NCBI GenBank assembly: GCA_015863195.1
Contig: JACBXO010000005.1
Span: 124,001 to 188,000 of the forward strand
Length of the DNA: 64,000 nt
Source: Aerococcaceae bacterium DSM 111022
GTDB taxonomy: Bacteria; Bacillota; Bacilli; Lactobacillales; Aerococcaceae
Direction: 5' to 3'
How positions within the stretch are numbered: the first letter of the stretch is position 1; the number at the start of each line of letters is the position of its first letter. The notes under the pieces were generated by a model. That model had not been told where the DNA came from. It saw only the letters and a list, made by a program, of their open reading frames with translations, and ran no database searches. Shown piece by piece: positions 28,769 through 36,978 of this stretch. The translations under genes and the position numbers were made by a program.

Positions 28769-29551
28769 ATGAAGTTATTTGATACACATACTCATTTAAA
28801 TGCTGAGCAATTTGATGGCATTGAAGATAAAATCATCAAGAATGCATTGGAAAATCATGTGCATTATATGGCTGTGGTTGGATTTGATAAACCGACTATT
28901 GAGAAATCATTGGCACTTAGTGATCAATATTCTAATATTGTCAGTGTCATTGGTCTTCATCCTACTGAATCAGAACATTATAATGATGAGTTTGAAAAAT
29001 ATTTAGTAGAACGCCTCACATTACCGAATGTTTATATGCTAGGTGAAATTGGTCTTGACTATTATTGGGATACGGCATCACCTAAAGCACAGGATGCTGC
29101 ATTTAGACGTCAAATTGATATAGCAAAGCAGTTTGATTTACCAATCACTATTCATAACCGCGATGCGACAGAAGATGTATACCGCGTACTAAAAGAGGAA
29201 GGTATTCCTTCTAAAGGATGTATCATGCATAGTTTTGGTGAAAATAGAGCATGGGCTGAGAAGTTTTTAGAATTAGGTTGTCATATCAGTTTTAGTGGAG
29301 TTGTCACTTTTAAAAAGACAGATGATGTGCGTGAGGCTGCAAAAATCGTGCCACATGACAAATTATTAATCGAAACGGATGCTCCTTATTTGGCTCCAGT
29401 GCCATTTCGTGGTAAGCGAAATGAACCGGGATATGTCTATCACGTTGCTGATACATTAGCGACCGTCCGCGGCGCGACGATCGAAGAGATTGCTGAATTA
29501 ACGACGCAAAATGCATTTGATTTATTTAGGTATACACCCCGTGGAAAATAA
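28769..29551 (+). CDS. tatD: TatD-family metal-dependent deoxyribonuclease
   Basis: A 260-residue amidohydrolase-fold nuclease. The metal ligands are visible in order: DTHTHLN at residues 5-11, GEIGLDYYW near 91, HNRDA near 129, MHSFGE near 153, and ETDAPYL near 203. TatD-type enzymes act as 3-prime to 5-prime DNases/RNases in repair or turnover. SD AAGGAGA is well placed. It overlaps rnmV by 11 bases, preserving the yabD-rnmV-ksgA order of Bacillus. Confidence 0.95.
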   Translation: MKLFDTHTHLNAEQFDGIEDKIIKNALENHVHYMAVVGFDKPTIEKSLALSDQYSNIVSVIGLHPTESEHYNDEFEKYLVERLTLPNVYMLGEIGLDYYWDTASPKAQDAAFRRQIDIAKQFDLPITIHNRDATEDVYRVLKEEGIPSKGCIMHSFGENRAWAEKFLELGCHISFSGVVTFKKTDDVREAAKIVPHDKLLIETDAPYLAPVPFRGKRNEPGYVYHVADTLATVRGATIEEIAELTTQNAFDLFRYTPRGK

Positions 29552-30125
29552 ATGGTTACCTGAAGAAGTGATTATTGTTGAAGGTCGTGATGATACGAAG
29601 CGGTTGATTGAAACATTCGGGCCCAATGTCAAAACAATTGAAACAAATGGCTCGGCGGTAAGTCGTTCACTTGTACCGCAAATACAAAAAGCTGCCGAAC
29701 AATTTGGTATTATAATATTCACTGATCCTGATTTTCAAGGGGAACGGATTCGACGAATTGTAACAGAAATGGTACCAAGTGCTAAACAAGCTTATCTGAG
29801 ACCGGAAGAGGCAAAAAATCAGCATAAAAAAGCTAGTTTAGGTGTTGAGCATGCTAGTCAGGAATCAATTATTAAAGCACTTAAGAATGTTGCAACACCA
29901 GCTGTTAGTGGAAAGTTTGAAGAGATTCCGCAGTCGACATTGATTAAGTTAAAATTAGTAGGACATCCTGAAGCGAAAGAACGGCGCGCTTTCATAGCTC
30001 AAAAATTTCAACTGGGACATGTTAATGCCAAACAATTAAAAAAGAAACTAAGTTTGTATAAAATCAGTGAAACTGATATTATTGAACAATTAAAGAACTG
30101 GAAAGGAGCGTCTAATGAATCATAA
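29541..30125 (+). CDS. rnmV: Ribonuclease M5
   Basis: RNase M5 makes the final cuts that mature 5S rRNA. The 194-residue product starts with the Toprim domain (VIIVEGRDDTKRL, then IETNGSAV and ITDPDFQGERIR), whose acidic residues bind Mg ions; the C-terminal basic half binds pre-5S RNA. The start GTG at 29541 gives the usual short lead into the Toprim strand, but its SD (TTTAGG) is poor, so coupling to tatD is likely; the upstream ATG at 29511 lacks any SD. It overlaps rsmA by 11 bases. Confidence 0.93.
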   Translation: MENKWLPEEVIIVEGRDDTKRLIETFGPNVKTIETNGSAVSRSLVPQIQKAAEQFGIIIFTDPDFQGERIRRIVTEMVPSAKQAYLRPEEAKNQHKKASLGVEHASQESIIKALKNVATPAVSGKFEEIPQSTLIKLKLVGHPEAKERRAFIAQKFQLGHVNAKQLKKKLSLYKISETDIIEQLKNWKGASNES

Positions 30126-30996
30126 ACTAATTTCAACTCCTACAAGAACAGCTGCAATTATGAAAAAATATGATATAAAAATGAAAAAATCTTTAGGGCA
30201 GAACTTTTTAGTTGAGCCACAAATTTTAGATAAAATGATCCAAGCAGCAGAAATTGATGATAAAACGACGGTTATAGAAATCGGACCAGGAATCGGAGCT
30301 TTAACAGAGGTTTTAGCCTTAAACGCCAAACGCGTATTAGCTTTTGAAATTGACCAACGATTTATTGAAATATTGAAAGATACATTATCGCCTTATGATA
30401 ATGTTGAAGTGATTCATCAAGATATTTTAGATGTAGATTTCACAAGTGATAATTTAGCTTGGTTGCAAGAGGAAGAACGTTTAGTAGTGGTAGCTAATTT
30501 ACCTTATTATATTACGACGCCGATTATTATGAATCTAATGAAGAGTCGTTTGCCTTTCGAACGTTTAACGATGATGATGCAAAAAGAAGTTGCGGAAAGA
30601 ATGACGGCTAAAGTTGGAACTAAACAGTATAGTTCATTGACTATTGCGATTCAAAACTATATGGAAAGCGATATTGCGATGATTGTGCCTAAAACAGTTT
30701 TCATTCCAAGACCAAATGTCGATTCAGCGGTATTAAATTTGACAAAACGTGAACAACCCCTAGTTGAGGTGGATTCTCCCGATGCATTTGAAGAACTGGT
30801 TCAAACTGCTTTTACCCAGAGACGTAAAACTTTATGGAACAATTTTCGTAATGCTAAAAACACGTGGGTAGAAGAGTATAGTGATCAAGAGTTGCAAGTT
30901 GCTTTAGATAGTGCTGGAATTGAAGGTAGCCGTCGTGGGGAGACGTTGACGATTGATGAATATGCGGAATTATATCATTCATTAAAAAACAATTAA
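30115..30996 (+). CDS. rsmA: 16S rRNA dimethyladenosine transferase (KsgA)
   Basis: Methylates the two adjacent adenines near the 3-prime end of 16S rRNA. The SAM-binding motif EIGPGIGALTE is at about residues 59-69, and the N6-adenine methyltransferase motif NLPYYITTPI is at about 129-138. The 293-residue length and the KKSLGQNFLVE lead are typical. SD AAAGGAG lies in the 3-prime end of rnmV. The next gene, veg, has its own strong promoters. Confidence 0.96.
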   Translation: MNHKLISTPTRTAAIMKKYDIKMKKSLGQNFLVEPQILDKMIQAAEIDDKTTVIEIGPGIGALTEVLALNAKRVLAFEIDQRFIEILKDTLSPYDNVEVIHQDILDVDFTSDNLAWLQEEERLVVVANLPYYITTPIIMNLMKSRLPFERLTMMMQKEVAERMTAKVGTKQYSSLTIAIQNYMESDIAMIVPKTVFIPRPNVDSAVLNLTKREQPLVEVDSPDAFEELVQTAFTQRRKTLWNNFRNAKNTWVEEYSDQELQVALDSAGIEGSRRGETLTIDEYAELYHSLKNN

Positions 30997-31010
30997 ATTG
31001 CATAAAGTTC

Positions 31011-31067
31011 TTGTCAATAAATACCCACTGTGATAAAATTGACAATTCGAAATAATTGTGGTACCAT
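31011..31067 (+). promoter_or_regulatory. Tandem overlapping promoters of veg
   Basis: P1: TTGTCA (31011-31016), 17 bp, TAAAAT (31034-31039) with extended TG. P2: TTGACA (31039-31044), 17 bp, TACCAT (31062-31067) with extended TG. The P1 -10 and P2 -35 share a base. A very strong promoter matches the known strength of Bacillus Pveg. Confidence 0.8.
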
Positions 31068-31088
31068 ATATGGTGTGAGGTGAATCGC

Positions 31089-31322
31089 ATGCCAGATAAT
31101 ATTTCAGATATCAGAAGTTTACTTGATGAACGTGTGGGGACGGAAATTAAAGTAACCGTTCAGATGGGACGTAAGAAAAAGAAAGAGCGTCGTGGTATTT
31201 TACAAGAAACTTATCGTTCAGTCTTTGTAGTCAATTTAGACCAAGACGAGAATAACTTTGAACGTGCTTCATTTTCTTATCGTGACATTTTGACAGATAC
31301 AGTTGCCGTTGAATTCGAATAA
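31089..31322 (+). CDS. veg: Veg protein
   Basis: A 77-residue member of the Veg family (DUF1021). The motif GRKKKKERRGILQETYRSVFVVNLDQDENNFER is the conserved core; in Bacillus Veg stimulates biofilm matrix genes by an unresolved route. Start ATG 31089 follows SD AGGTGA; a longer in-frame ATG at 31056 overlaps the promoter and is not used. Monocistronic with strong promoters and a terminator. Confidence 0.93.
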   Translation: MPDNISDIRSLLDERVGTEIKVTVQMGRKKKKERRGILQETYRSVFVVNLDQDENNFERASFSYRDILTDTVAVEFE

Positions 31323-31326
31323 AAGA

Positions 31327-31353
31327 ACTGGAGCCTAGCTCCAGTATTTTTTT
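31327..31353 (+). terminator. Terminator of veg
   Basis: ACTGGAGC / GCTCCAGT with a CTA loop and seven T. Confidence 0.92.
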
Positions 31354-31444
31354 GTGTATATTTATATTAGCAACTACTTGAGAAAAGTGTACCCAGATAG
31401 ACTAACTTAGAAAAAAGTTATTTGCTAATTTCTAGGACAAGTCA

Positions 31445-31462
31445 TTATAGGTTAACCTATAA
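31445..31462. promoter_or_regulatory. Perfect 18-bp palindrome at the pth promoter
   Basis: TTATAGGTTAACCTATAA is fully self-complementary and covers the -35 position of the extended -10 TG-A-TATAAT at 31472-31480. This is the expected place for a dimeric repressor. The regulator is unknown. Confidence 0.65.
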
Positions 31463-31471
31463 CTAGATAAA

Positions 31472-31480
31472 TGATATAAT
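31472..31480 (+). promoter_or_regulatory. Extended -10 promoter of the pth-mfd operon
   Basis: TG-A-TATAAT, about 53 bases before the pth start codon. Confidence 0.65.
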
Positions 31481-31532
31481 ATTGCAACGAAGTAAAATAT
31501 TTAAAAATTTAAATAAAGGTGATAATAAAGTA

Positions 31533-32093
31533 ATGAAAATGATTGTTGGCCTGGGGAATCCAGGCAATAAGTATGATGGCACAAAACACAATATTGGTTT
31601 TGAAGTGATTGATGAAATTTTAAGACAACAAAATCTAACCATGGATGAAGAAAAGTTTCGTGCTGATTACACAATTTGGCGTCACAAAGGTGAACGGATT
31701 TTACTTGTTAAGCCATACACTTATATGAATTTATCAGGCGAAGCCGTTTTACCATTGATGTCATATTATGGCATTGGCCAAGACGATATTTGTATTGTGT
31801 ATGATGATTTAGACTTGAAACCAGGTCAAATTCGTCTACGCCAAAAAGGATCAGCAGGCGGACATAATGGTATGAAGAGTATCATCCAAATGTTAGGAAG
31901 CCAAGAATTCAATCGTATACGTGTAGGCATTGGACGTCCTACAGGAGGATGGAAAGTAGTAGACCATGTTCTAGCGCCTTTTAATAAAGAAGACCGTGAA
32001 CTAGTTAATGTGACGGTTAAAGAAGCATCAGATGCTATACGCGATTGGATAGAGGCTGATGACTTTATCAAGACAATGAATAAATATAATTAA
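31533..32093 (+). CDS. pth: Peptidyl-tRNA hydrolase
   Basis: Pth releases peptides from drop-off peptidyl-tRNA. The active-site motifs are intact: GLGNPGNKYDGTKHNIGFEV (catalytic His near residue 22), YDDLDLKPG near 94, and GSAGGHNGMKS near 112. Start ATG 31533 follows SD AAAGGTGA; the first hydrophobic strand MIVGLGNPG begins three residues in. First gene of pth-mfd-rqcP. Confidence 0.96.
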   Translation: MKMIVGLGNPGNKYDGTKHNIGFEVIDEILRQQNLTMDEEKFRADYTIWRHKGERILLVKPYTYMNLSGEAVLPLMSYYGIGQDDICIVYDDLDLKPGQIRLRQKGSAGGHNGMKSIIQMLGSQEFNRIRVGIGRPTGGWKVVDHVLAPFNKEDRELVNVTVKEASDAIRDWIEADDFIKTMNKYN

Positions 32094-32153
32094 TTAACTG
32101 GGGGTCGGCTTACTGACGCCCCTAATTTCATTTAATCAAATGGAGGTGATGCA

Positions 32154-35100
32154 GTGACTAATCAAATTTTTACGAAACCATTTAGTAATGCGATTCAAAC
32201 GATGAATCAAACAAAAGAAACAATTGATACACACCTAGTAACAGGTTTAGACAGCTCAGCAAAAGCTATTATGATTGCCCAGTTATATTTAGACCAACCA
32301 CGACCAATGTTAATTGTAGAATCAGATGCGAAGGCTCAAGCTGAGTTACAACAGGATTTAGATAATCTACTTTCAGACATTCCAGTCATGGCATTTCCCG
32401 CCGAGGAGTCTTTAGCAATTCGTTATTCAGTTAGTTCATTTGATCAAATGGCGGACCGTATTCAAGTTCTTGATTTTTTAGCATCAGGACAACCAGGAAT
32501 TGTTTTAACGTCTGTAGCAGGAATGATACAACGTTTAACGCCTTATGATCAGTGGTCGAAAGCGAAATTAACTTTATCTTTAGGAGATGACTTTGAACGG
32601 GACGAATTACAACAATTTCTAATTGATTTAGGATATCGATATGAATCAACTGTAATGACACCAGGCGAGTTTAGTTTACGGGGTAGTATTTTTGATATTT
32701 ATCCACTAACCAGTGACCATCCGGTTCGTTTAGATTTTTTTGATACAGAATTAGATTCCATCCGATATTTTAATCCTGAAACGCAAGACTCTATTGAAAA
32801 TATTGAAGAAGTTACCATTACTTCAGCTCAAGATATTATTTTCCCAGTCAAACAACAACAAACGATGCTAGTAGAATTGGAAAAACGTTTAAAATCAGCG
32901 GTTAATGCGATGAAAGATGAAACTACAGCATCACAAATTGAAAAAGGTTTTACTGATCAGTTGGAGTTATTAGAGTCAGGTGAACCTTTAAAATACGCAT
33001 CTGCTTTTTTATGTGTATATGATGAACAGGAAACAACTTTATTTAATTATTTATCATCTGATGGGACGGTAATAATTAGCGAATTTGCAACGATTATTCA
33101 AAGACAATTGCAATTAGCTGAAGAAAATCAATTTTGGATTGAACAAGAAATTGGTAAAGGATTGCTTCTACCAAAGATTCAAACTTATCGCTCAATGGAA
33201 GAAATTGTGGGTGATATTAATCAAAAAATGATTTATTTTGCCGTTATTCAAAGAGGATTACAAAATAGACAATTTAAAAGTCTTCATAATTTCCAATACC
33301 GTAGTATGACAAAGTTTTTCAATCAAATGCCATTGGTGGCAGAAGAATTAAGACAATATCTCAGTCGGAAAATTATGACTCAAGTTTTTGTTTCGACAGA
33401 TAAAGAAATTGAATTACTCTTGGAAACTATGGAAGAGCATGATGTGAAGCCAGTTGTTATTCAAGATAAAGGTGAGCCAGTTGAAGGTGCCATTAATATC
33501 GTTAAAGGAAGTTTGACACAAGGTTTTGAATTACCGCAAGAAAAATGGGCGGTCTTAACAGATCATGAAATTTTTGACAAAATGCGCAAAGTATCACCAC
33601 GCCGACGTCAAACTAATTTATCGAATGCTGAACGTATTAAAAGTTATAATGAACTTAAAAAAGGTGATTATGTAGTCCATACAGACCATGGTATTGGTCA
33701 GTATACCGGTATTGAAACGGTTGAAGTTGGAGGAGTACATAAAGACTTCTTGACGGTTATTTACCGTGATCAGGCACGCGTTTTAATTCCAGTTGAAAAA
33801 ATTAATCTTATTCAGAAGTATGTCGCTTCAGAAGGTAAGACTCCTACTTTGAATAAAATGGGTGGGACTGAATGGGCGAAAACAAAGCAAAAAGTTCAGT
33901 CAACCGTTGAGGATATTGCTGATGAATTGATTGAGCTTTATGCCAAACGTGAGCAAGAAAAAGGGTATGCTTTTTCTCCCGATACACCAGAGCAAAAGGA
34001 ATTTGAAGATGCCTTTCCATATGTTGAAACACCAGACCAATTGCGTGCAAGTGCTGAAATAAAAGAAGACATGGAGCAGGTGCGTCCTATGGACCGCCTA
34101 TTAGTCGGAGACGTTGGTTATGGTAAGACTGAAGTGGCAATGCGGGCCATATTTAAAGCGGTAATGGATGGAAAACAAGTAGCTTTCCTAGTACCAACTA
34201 CGATTCTAGCGCAGCAACATTATAATTCCTTGCGCGAACGTTTTGAAAATTGGCCATTTGAAATTCGAATGCTCAGTCGCTTTGTAACGCCTACTGCTCA
34301 AAAGAAAACGATGCAAGAATTAGAAACAGGTGCAGTAAATATCGTTATCGGTACGCACCGTGTGCTATCTAAAGATATTACTTTCCAGGATTTAGGGTTG
34401 TTAATTGTGGATGAGGAACAACGTTTTGGAGTGAAACATAAAGAACGTCTTAAAGCGTTAAAATCTGAAGTAGATGTTTTAACTTTAACAGCAACTCCGA
34501 TTCCGCGTACATTACATATGTCAATGATTGGAATACGAGATCTTTCAGTGTTGGAGACACCGCCGAATAATCGATTCCCTGTTCAGACATACGTAATTGA
34601 ACGTAATGAGGGAGCCATTAAAACTGGTATTGAGCGCGAACTCTTAAGAGGAGGACAAGTCTTTTATCTCTATAACCGGGTAGATACTATTTATCAAAAG
34701 GCGGATGAGCTATCAGACTTAGTGCCGGATGCACGAATTGCAGTTGCACATGGGCGATTATCAGAACGCGAGTTAGAGCAGGTATTAATTGATTTTATCC
34801 AAGGGGAGTATGACGTCTTGGTGACCACTACTATTATTGAAACAGGGGTTGATATACCCAATGCGAATACGCTATTCATTGATAACGCAGATAAAATGGG
34901 ACTATCAACATTATATCAATTAAGGGGACGCGTTGGACGTACCCACCGTGTGGCTTACGCGTATTTAATGTATGATCCGATGAAGCAATTGTCCGAAGTA
35001 AGTGAGAAGCGTTTAAATGCGATTCGAGAATTTACTGAATTAGGATCAGGTTTTAAAATTGCGATGCGTGATTTATCCATTCGTGGGGCTGGTAATTTAC

Positions 35101-35687
35101 TGGGTCAGCAGCAATCTGGATTTATTGATTCAGTTGGTTACGATATGTATACTCAAATGTTACAAGAGGCTGTAGACGAACGCCGTAATAAAAAATCGAA
35201 GAGAAAGCATAAAGTGACACCACTTTCTTGGAATGTAAATATTAACGCTTATCTTCCAGAAAGTTATATTGGGGATTCTAAACAGAAGATTAATATTTAT
35301 AAACGCATTCAGCAAATTGATTCAAAAGAGAGTTATCAAGCGCTTCAAGATACTTTAATTGACCGATTTGGAGAATTCCCAGATGAAGTTTCTGATTTAT
35401 TAGATGTTGGGCTAATCAGGTATTATGGTAGTCAGTCAGGCATTGAAACAATTACTCAACGTAAGAATGAATTGATTGTGAAGTTTAGTGCACAGGTAAC
35501 ACCAAAACTATCAGGACCTAATATATTTGAAGTATTACAAAAGGTGCCGCTCAAAGCTGAAATACAATTAGAAAAAGGACAGTTAACTGTAACCTTAAAT
35601 ATAATGCGTAAAGAAACATATGAGTGGCTCGGGGCATTAATTCATTTAACAGAAGATGCTTATCGTTTACTAAATAAGGAGGATTAA
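32154..35687 (+). CDS. mfd: Transcription-repair coupling factor
   Basis: Mfd removes stalled RNA polymerase and recruits UvrA. At 1177 residues it has standard length. Visible are the N-terminal UvrB-like region, the RNA-polymerase-interacting domain (about 490-570, KKGDYVVHTDHGIGQYTG), the translocase motor with Walker A GDVGYGKTE and the DEEQRFGVKHKERLK box, and a C-terminal UvrA-binding-surface domain. GTG start with TGGAGGTGAT upstream. A weak hairpin precedes it and does not look like a full terminator. Confidence 0.97.
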   Translation: MTNQIFTKPFSNAIQTMNQTKETIDTHLVTGLDSSAKAIMIAQLYLDQPRPMLIVESDAKAQAELQQDLDNLLSDIPVMAFPAEESLAIRYSVSSFDQMADRIQVLDFLASGQPGIVLTSVAGMIQRLTPYDQWSKAKLTLSLGDDFERDELQQFLIDLGYRYESTVMTPGEFSLRGSIFDIYPLTSDHPVRLDFFDTELDSIRYFNPETQDSIENIEEVTITSAQDIIFPVKQQQTMLVELEKRLKSAVNAMKDETTASQIEKGFTDQLELLESGEPLKYASAFLCVYDEQETTLFNYLSSDGTVIISEFATIIQRQLQLAEENQFWIEQEIGKGLLLPKIQTYRSMEEIVGDINQKMIYFAVIQRGLQNRQFKSLHNFQYRSMTKFFNQMPLVAEELRQYLSRKIMTQVFVSTDKEIELLLETMEEHDVKPVVIQDKGEPVEGAINIVKGSLTQGFELPQEKWAVLTDHEIFDKMRKVSPRRRQTNLSNAERIKSYNELKKGDYVVHTDHGIGQYTGIETVEVGGVHKDFLTVIYRDQARVLIPVEKINLIQKYVASEGKTPTLNKMGGTEWAKTKQKVQSTVEDIADELIELYAKREQEKGYAFSPDTPEQKEFEDAFPYVETPDQLRASAEIKEDMEQVRPMDRLLVGDVGYGKTEVAMRAIFKAVMDGKQVAFLVPTTILAQQHYNSLRERFENWPFEIRMLSRFVTPTAQKKTMQELETGAVNIVIGTHRVLSKDITFQDLGLLIVDEEQRFGVKHKERLKALKSEVDVLTLTATPIPRTLHMSMIGIRDLSVLETPPNNRFPVQTYVIERNEGAIKTGIERELLRGGQVFYLYNRVDTIYQKADELSDLVPDARIAVAHGRLSERELEQVLIDFIQGEYDVLVTTTIIETGVDIPNANTLFIDNADKMGLSTLYQLRGRVGRTHRVAYAYLMYDPMKQLSEVSEKRLNAIREFTELGSGFKIAMRDLSIRGAGNLLGQQQSGFIDSVGYDMYTQMLQEAVDERRNKKSKRKHKVTPLSWNVNINAYLPESYIGDSKQKINIYKRIQQIDSKESYQALQDTLIDRFGEFPDEVSDLLDVGLIRYYGSQSGIETITQRKNELIVKFSAQVTPKLSGPNIFEVLQKVPLKAEIQLEKGQLTVTLNIMRKETYEWLGALIHLTEDAYRLLNKED

Positions 35688-35688
35688 G

Positions 35689-35967
35689 ATGCGCTTAGAT
35701 AAATTTTTGAAAGTCTCTAGACTCATTAAACGCCGTAGTGTAGCTAAAGAAGTAGCAGATCAAGGGCGAATTGATATTAATGATAAAACAGCTAAATCAA
35801 GTAGCAAAGTAGCTGTAGGTGATACGGTTACGATTCATTATGGGAATCGTACAGTTGTAACCCGTGTTGAAAAGTTACAAGATTCAACAAAAAAAGATGA
35901 TGCTGCAGAAATGTATACTATTTTAGACACAATTTATAAAGAATCAGATCAAAGTGAACTCTTCTAA
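35689..35967 (+). CDS. rqcP: RqcP, S4-domain ribosome quality control factor
   Basis: A 92-residue S4 RNA-binding protein (YabO). RqcP works with RqcH on 50S peptidyl-tRNA complexes to extend Ala tails in bacterial ribosome quality control. The S4 motif MRLDKFLKVSRLIKRRSVAKEV is at the N-terminus. It follows mfd by one base with SD AAGGAGG inside mfd. RqcH is not in this window. Confidence 0.93.
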   Translation: MRLDKFLKVSRLIKRRSVAKEVADQGRIDINDKTAKSSSKVAVGDTVTIHYGNRTVVTRVEKLQDSTKKDDAAEMYTILDTIYKESDQSELF

Positions 35968-36003
35968 AAAAATGAATAAATGATAGCATTTTAAGGTATA
36001 AAT

Positions 36004-36012
36004 TGTTATACT
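36004..36012 (+). promoter_or_regulatory. Extended -10 promoter of divIC
   Basis: TG-T-TATACT, 26 bases before the GTG start. Confidence 0.5.
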
Positions 36013-36037
36013 CAAGTAGGGAAATGGAGGGACTATA

Positions 36038-36409
36038 GTGGCAAAAAACAAAAAAATTGATACAAAAAATAATTTGAACTATAGTTCAAATAACGAAGGT
36101 CAACATTCGGCCCATTTCGAAGAGACGTCAGCAAACTGGCGATTTAGAGGAATTATGCTAGTAATTGTGATAGCCTTAGGCTTTGCAACTTATAGCTTTA
36201 TTTCGACGTTTCAACGCTATCAAGCAAATCAAGCACAGTTAGAAGTAGCTCAATTAGATTATCAACAAGCTCAAGAGTCATTAGCTGAATTAAATGAACG
36301 GAAACAAATATTAGAAGATCCGGATTATTTAGCACAGGTGGCTCGAAGAGACTATTATTATTCTAAACCGGGTGAAATTATATTTAATATAGAAAGTGAT
36401 TCACAGTAA
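36038..36409 (+). CDS. divIC: Septum formation initiator DivIC
   Basis: A 123-residue bitopic divisome protein of the FtsB/DivIC family, partner of FtsL and DivIB. A cytoplasmic N-terminus (1-37), one transmembrane helix (about 38-58) and an extracellular coiled coil (about 60-95) with LAQVARRDYYYSKPGE at its end are visible; the last segment is the conserved family ending. GTG start after SD GGAGGG. It is followed by an S1 protein as in Bacillus divIC-yabR. Confidence 0.93.
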   Translation: MAKNKKIDTKNNLNYSSNNEGQHSAHFEETSANWRFRGIMLVIVIALGFATYSFISTFQRYQANQAQLEVAQLDYQQAQESLAELNERKQILEDPDYLAQVARRDYYYSKPGEIIFNIESDSQ

Positions 36410-36433
36410 TCACTAAGGAGGATTAAGCAATAC

Positions 36434-36904
36434 ATGTCTATCGAAGTTGGACAAAAAGTAGAAGGTACAGTTTCAAGTGTTAAGAACTTTGGAGCGTTTG
36501 TTAATTTAGAAAATAATCAATCAGGGATGATCCATATTAGTGAAGTTTCTGATGGATTCATTAAAGACATCAATGATTATTTAACTGCTGGTGATACAGT
36601 AACAGTTAAAGTCATCAAAATCACGGATGATGGTAAAATTAACTTATCCTTACGTCAAGCAAACGAAAGTGCTACGCCGAAAGAAACAAAACATCAAACA
36701 CAAGAGAAACCTTCTTTCCAAAAGAAACCAGCGTTTAAACAACAATCTAAGCCAGCATATAAACCAGCTGCAAAAGAATCAAATGACACAGACGATTTTG
36801 ACAAAATGATGTCACGCTTCTTAAAAGACAGCGAAGATAACTTATCGTCATTACGTCGTAATACCGAAGGTAAACGTGGTGGCCGCGGTGGTCGCCGCAA
36901 GTAA
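36434..36904 (+). CDS. S1 domain RNA-binding protein (YabR/CvfD-like)
   Basis: A 156-residue protein with a single S1 domain at residues about 1-72 (GQKVEGTVSSVKNFGAFVNL, MIHISEVSDGFI), followed by a Lys/Gln/Pro-rich basic tail ending in GKRGGRGGRRK. Homologues (YabR, CvfD) bind RNA and ribosomes and act as general post-transcriptional regulators of stress and virulence. SD AAGGAGG. It lies in the divIC-S1-tilS-hpt-ftsH block. Confidence 0.9.
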   Translation: MSIEVGQKVEGTVSSVKNFGAFVNLENNQSGMIHISEVSDGFIKDINDYLTAGDTVTVKVIKITDDGKINLSLRQANESATPKETKHQTQEKPSFQKKPAFKQQSKPAYKPAAKESNDTDDFDKMMSRFLKDSEDNLSSLRRNTEGKRGGRGGRRK

Positions 36905-36918
36905 TATCAACACATTTT

Positions 36919-36960
36919 AATCTCGATGATATTCTTCATAGAATTTCGTCGAGATTTTCT
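36919..36960 (+). terminator. Terminator between the S1 gene and tilS
   Basis: AATCTCGATGA / TCGTCGAGATT with one wobble and a short T-run; a modest terminator. Confidence 0.7.
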
Positions 36961-36978
36961 AAATTTAAGGAATATTAG

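Noticed and set aside
32099-32133. GGGGGTC...GACGCCCC hairpin between pth and mfd
   Set aside because: Mismatched stem and no T-run; probably no full terminator.
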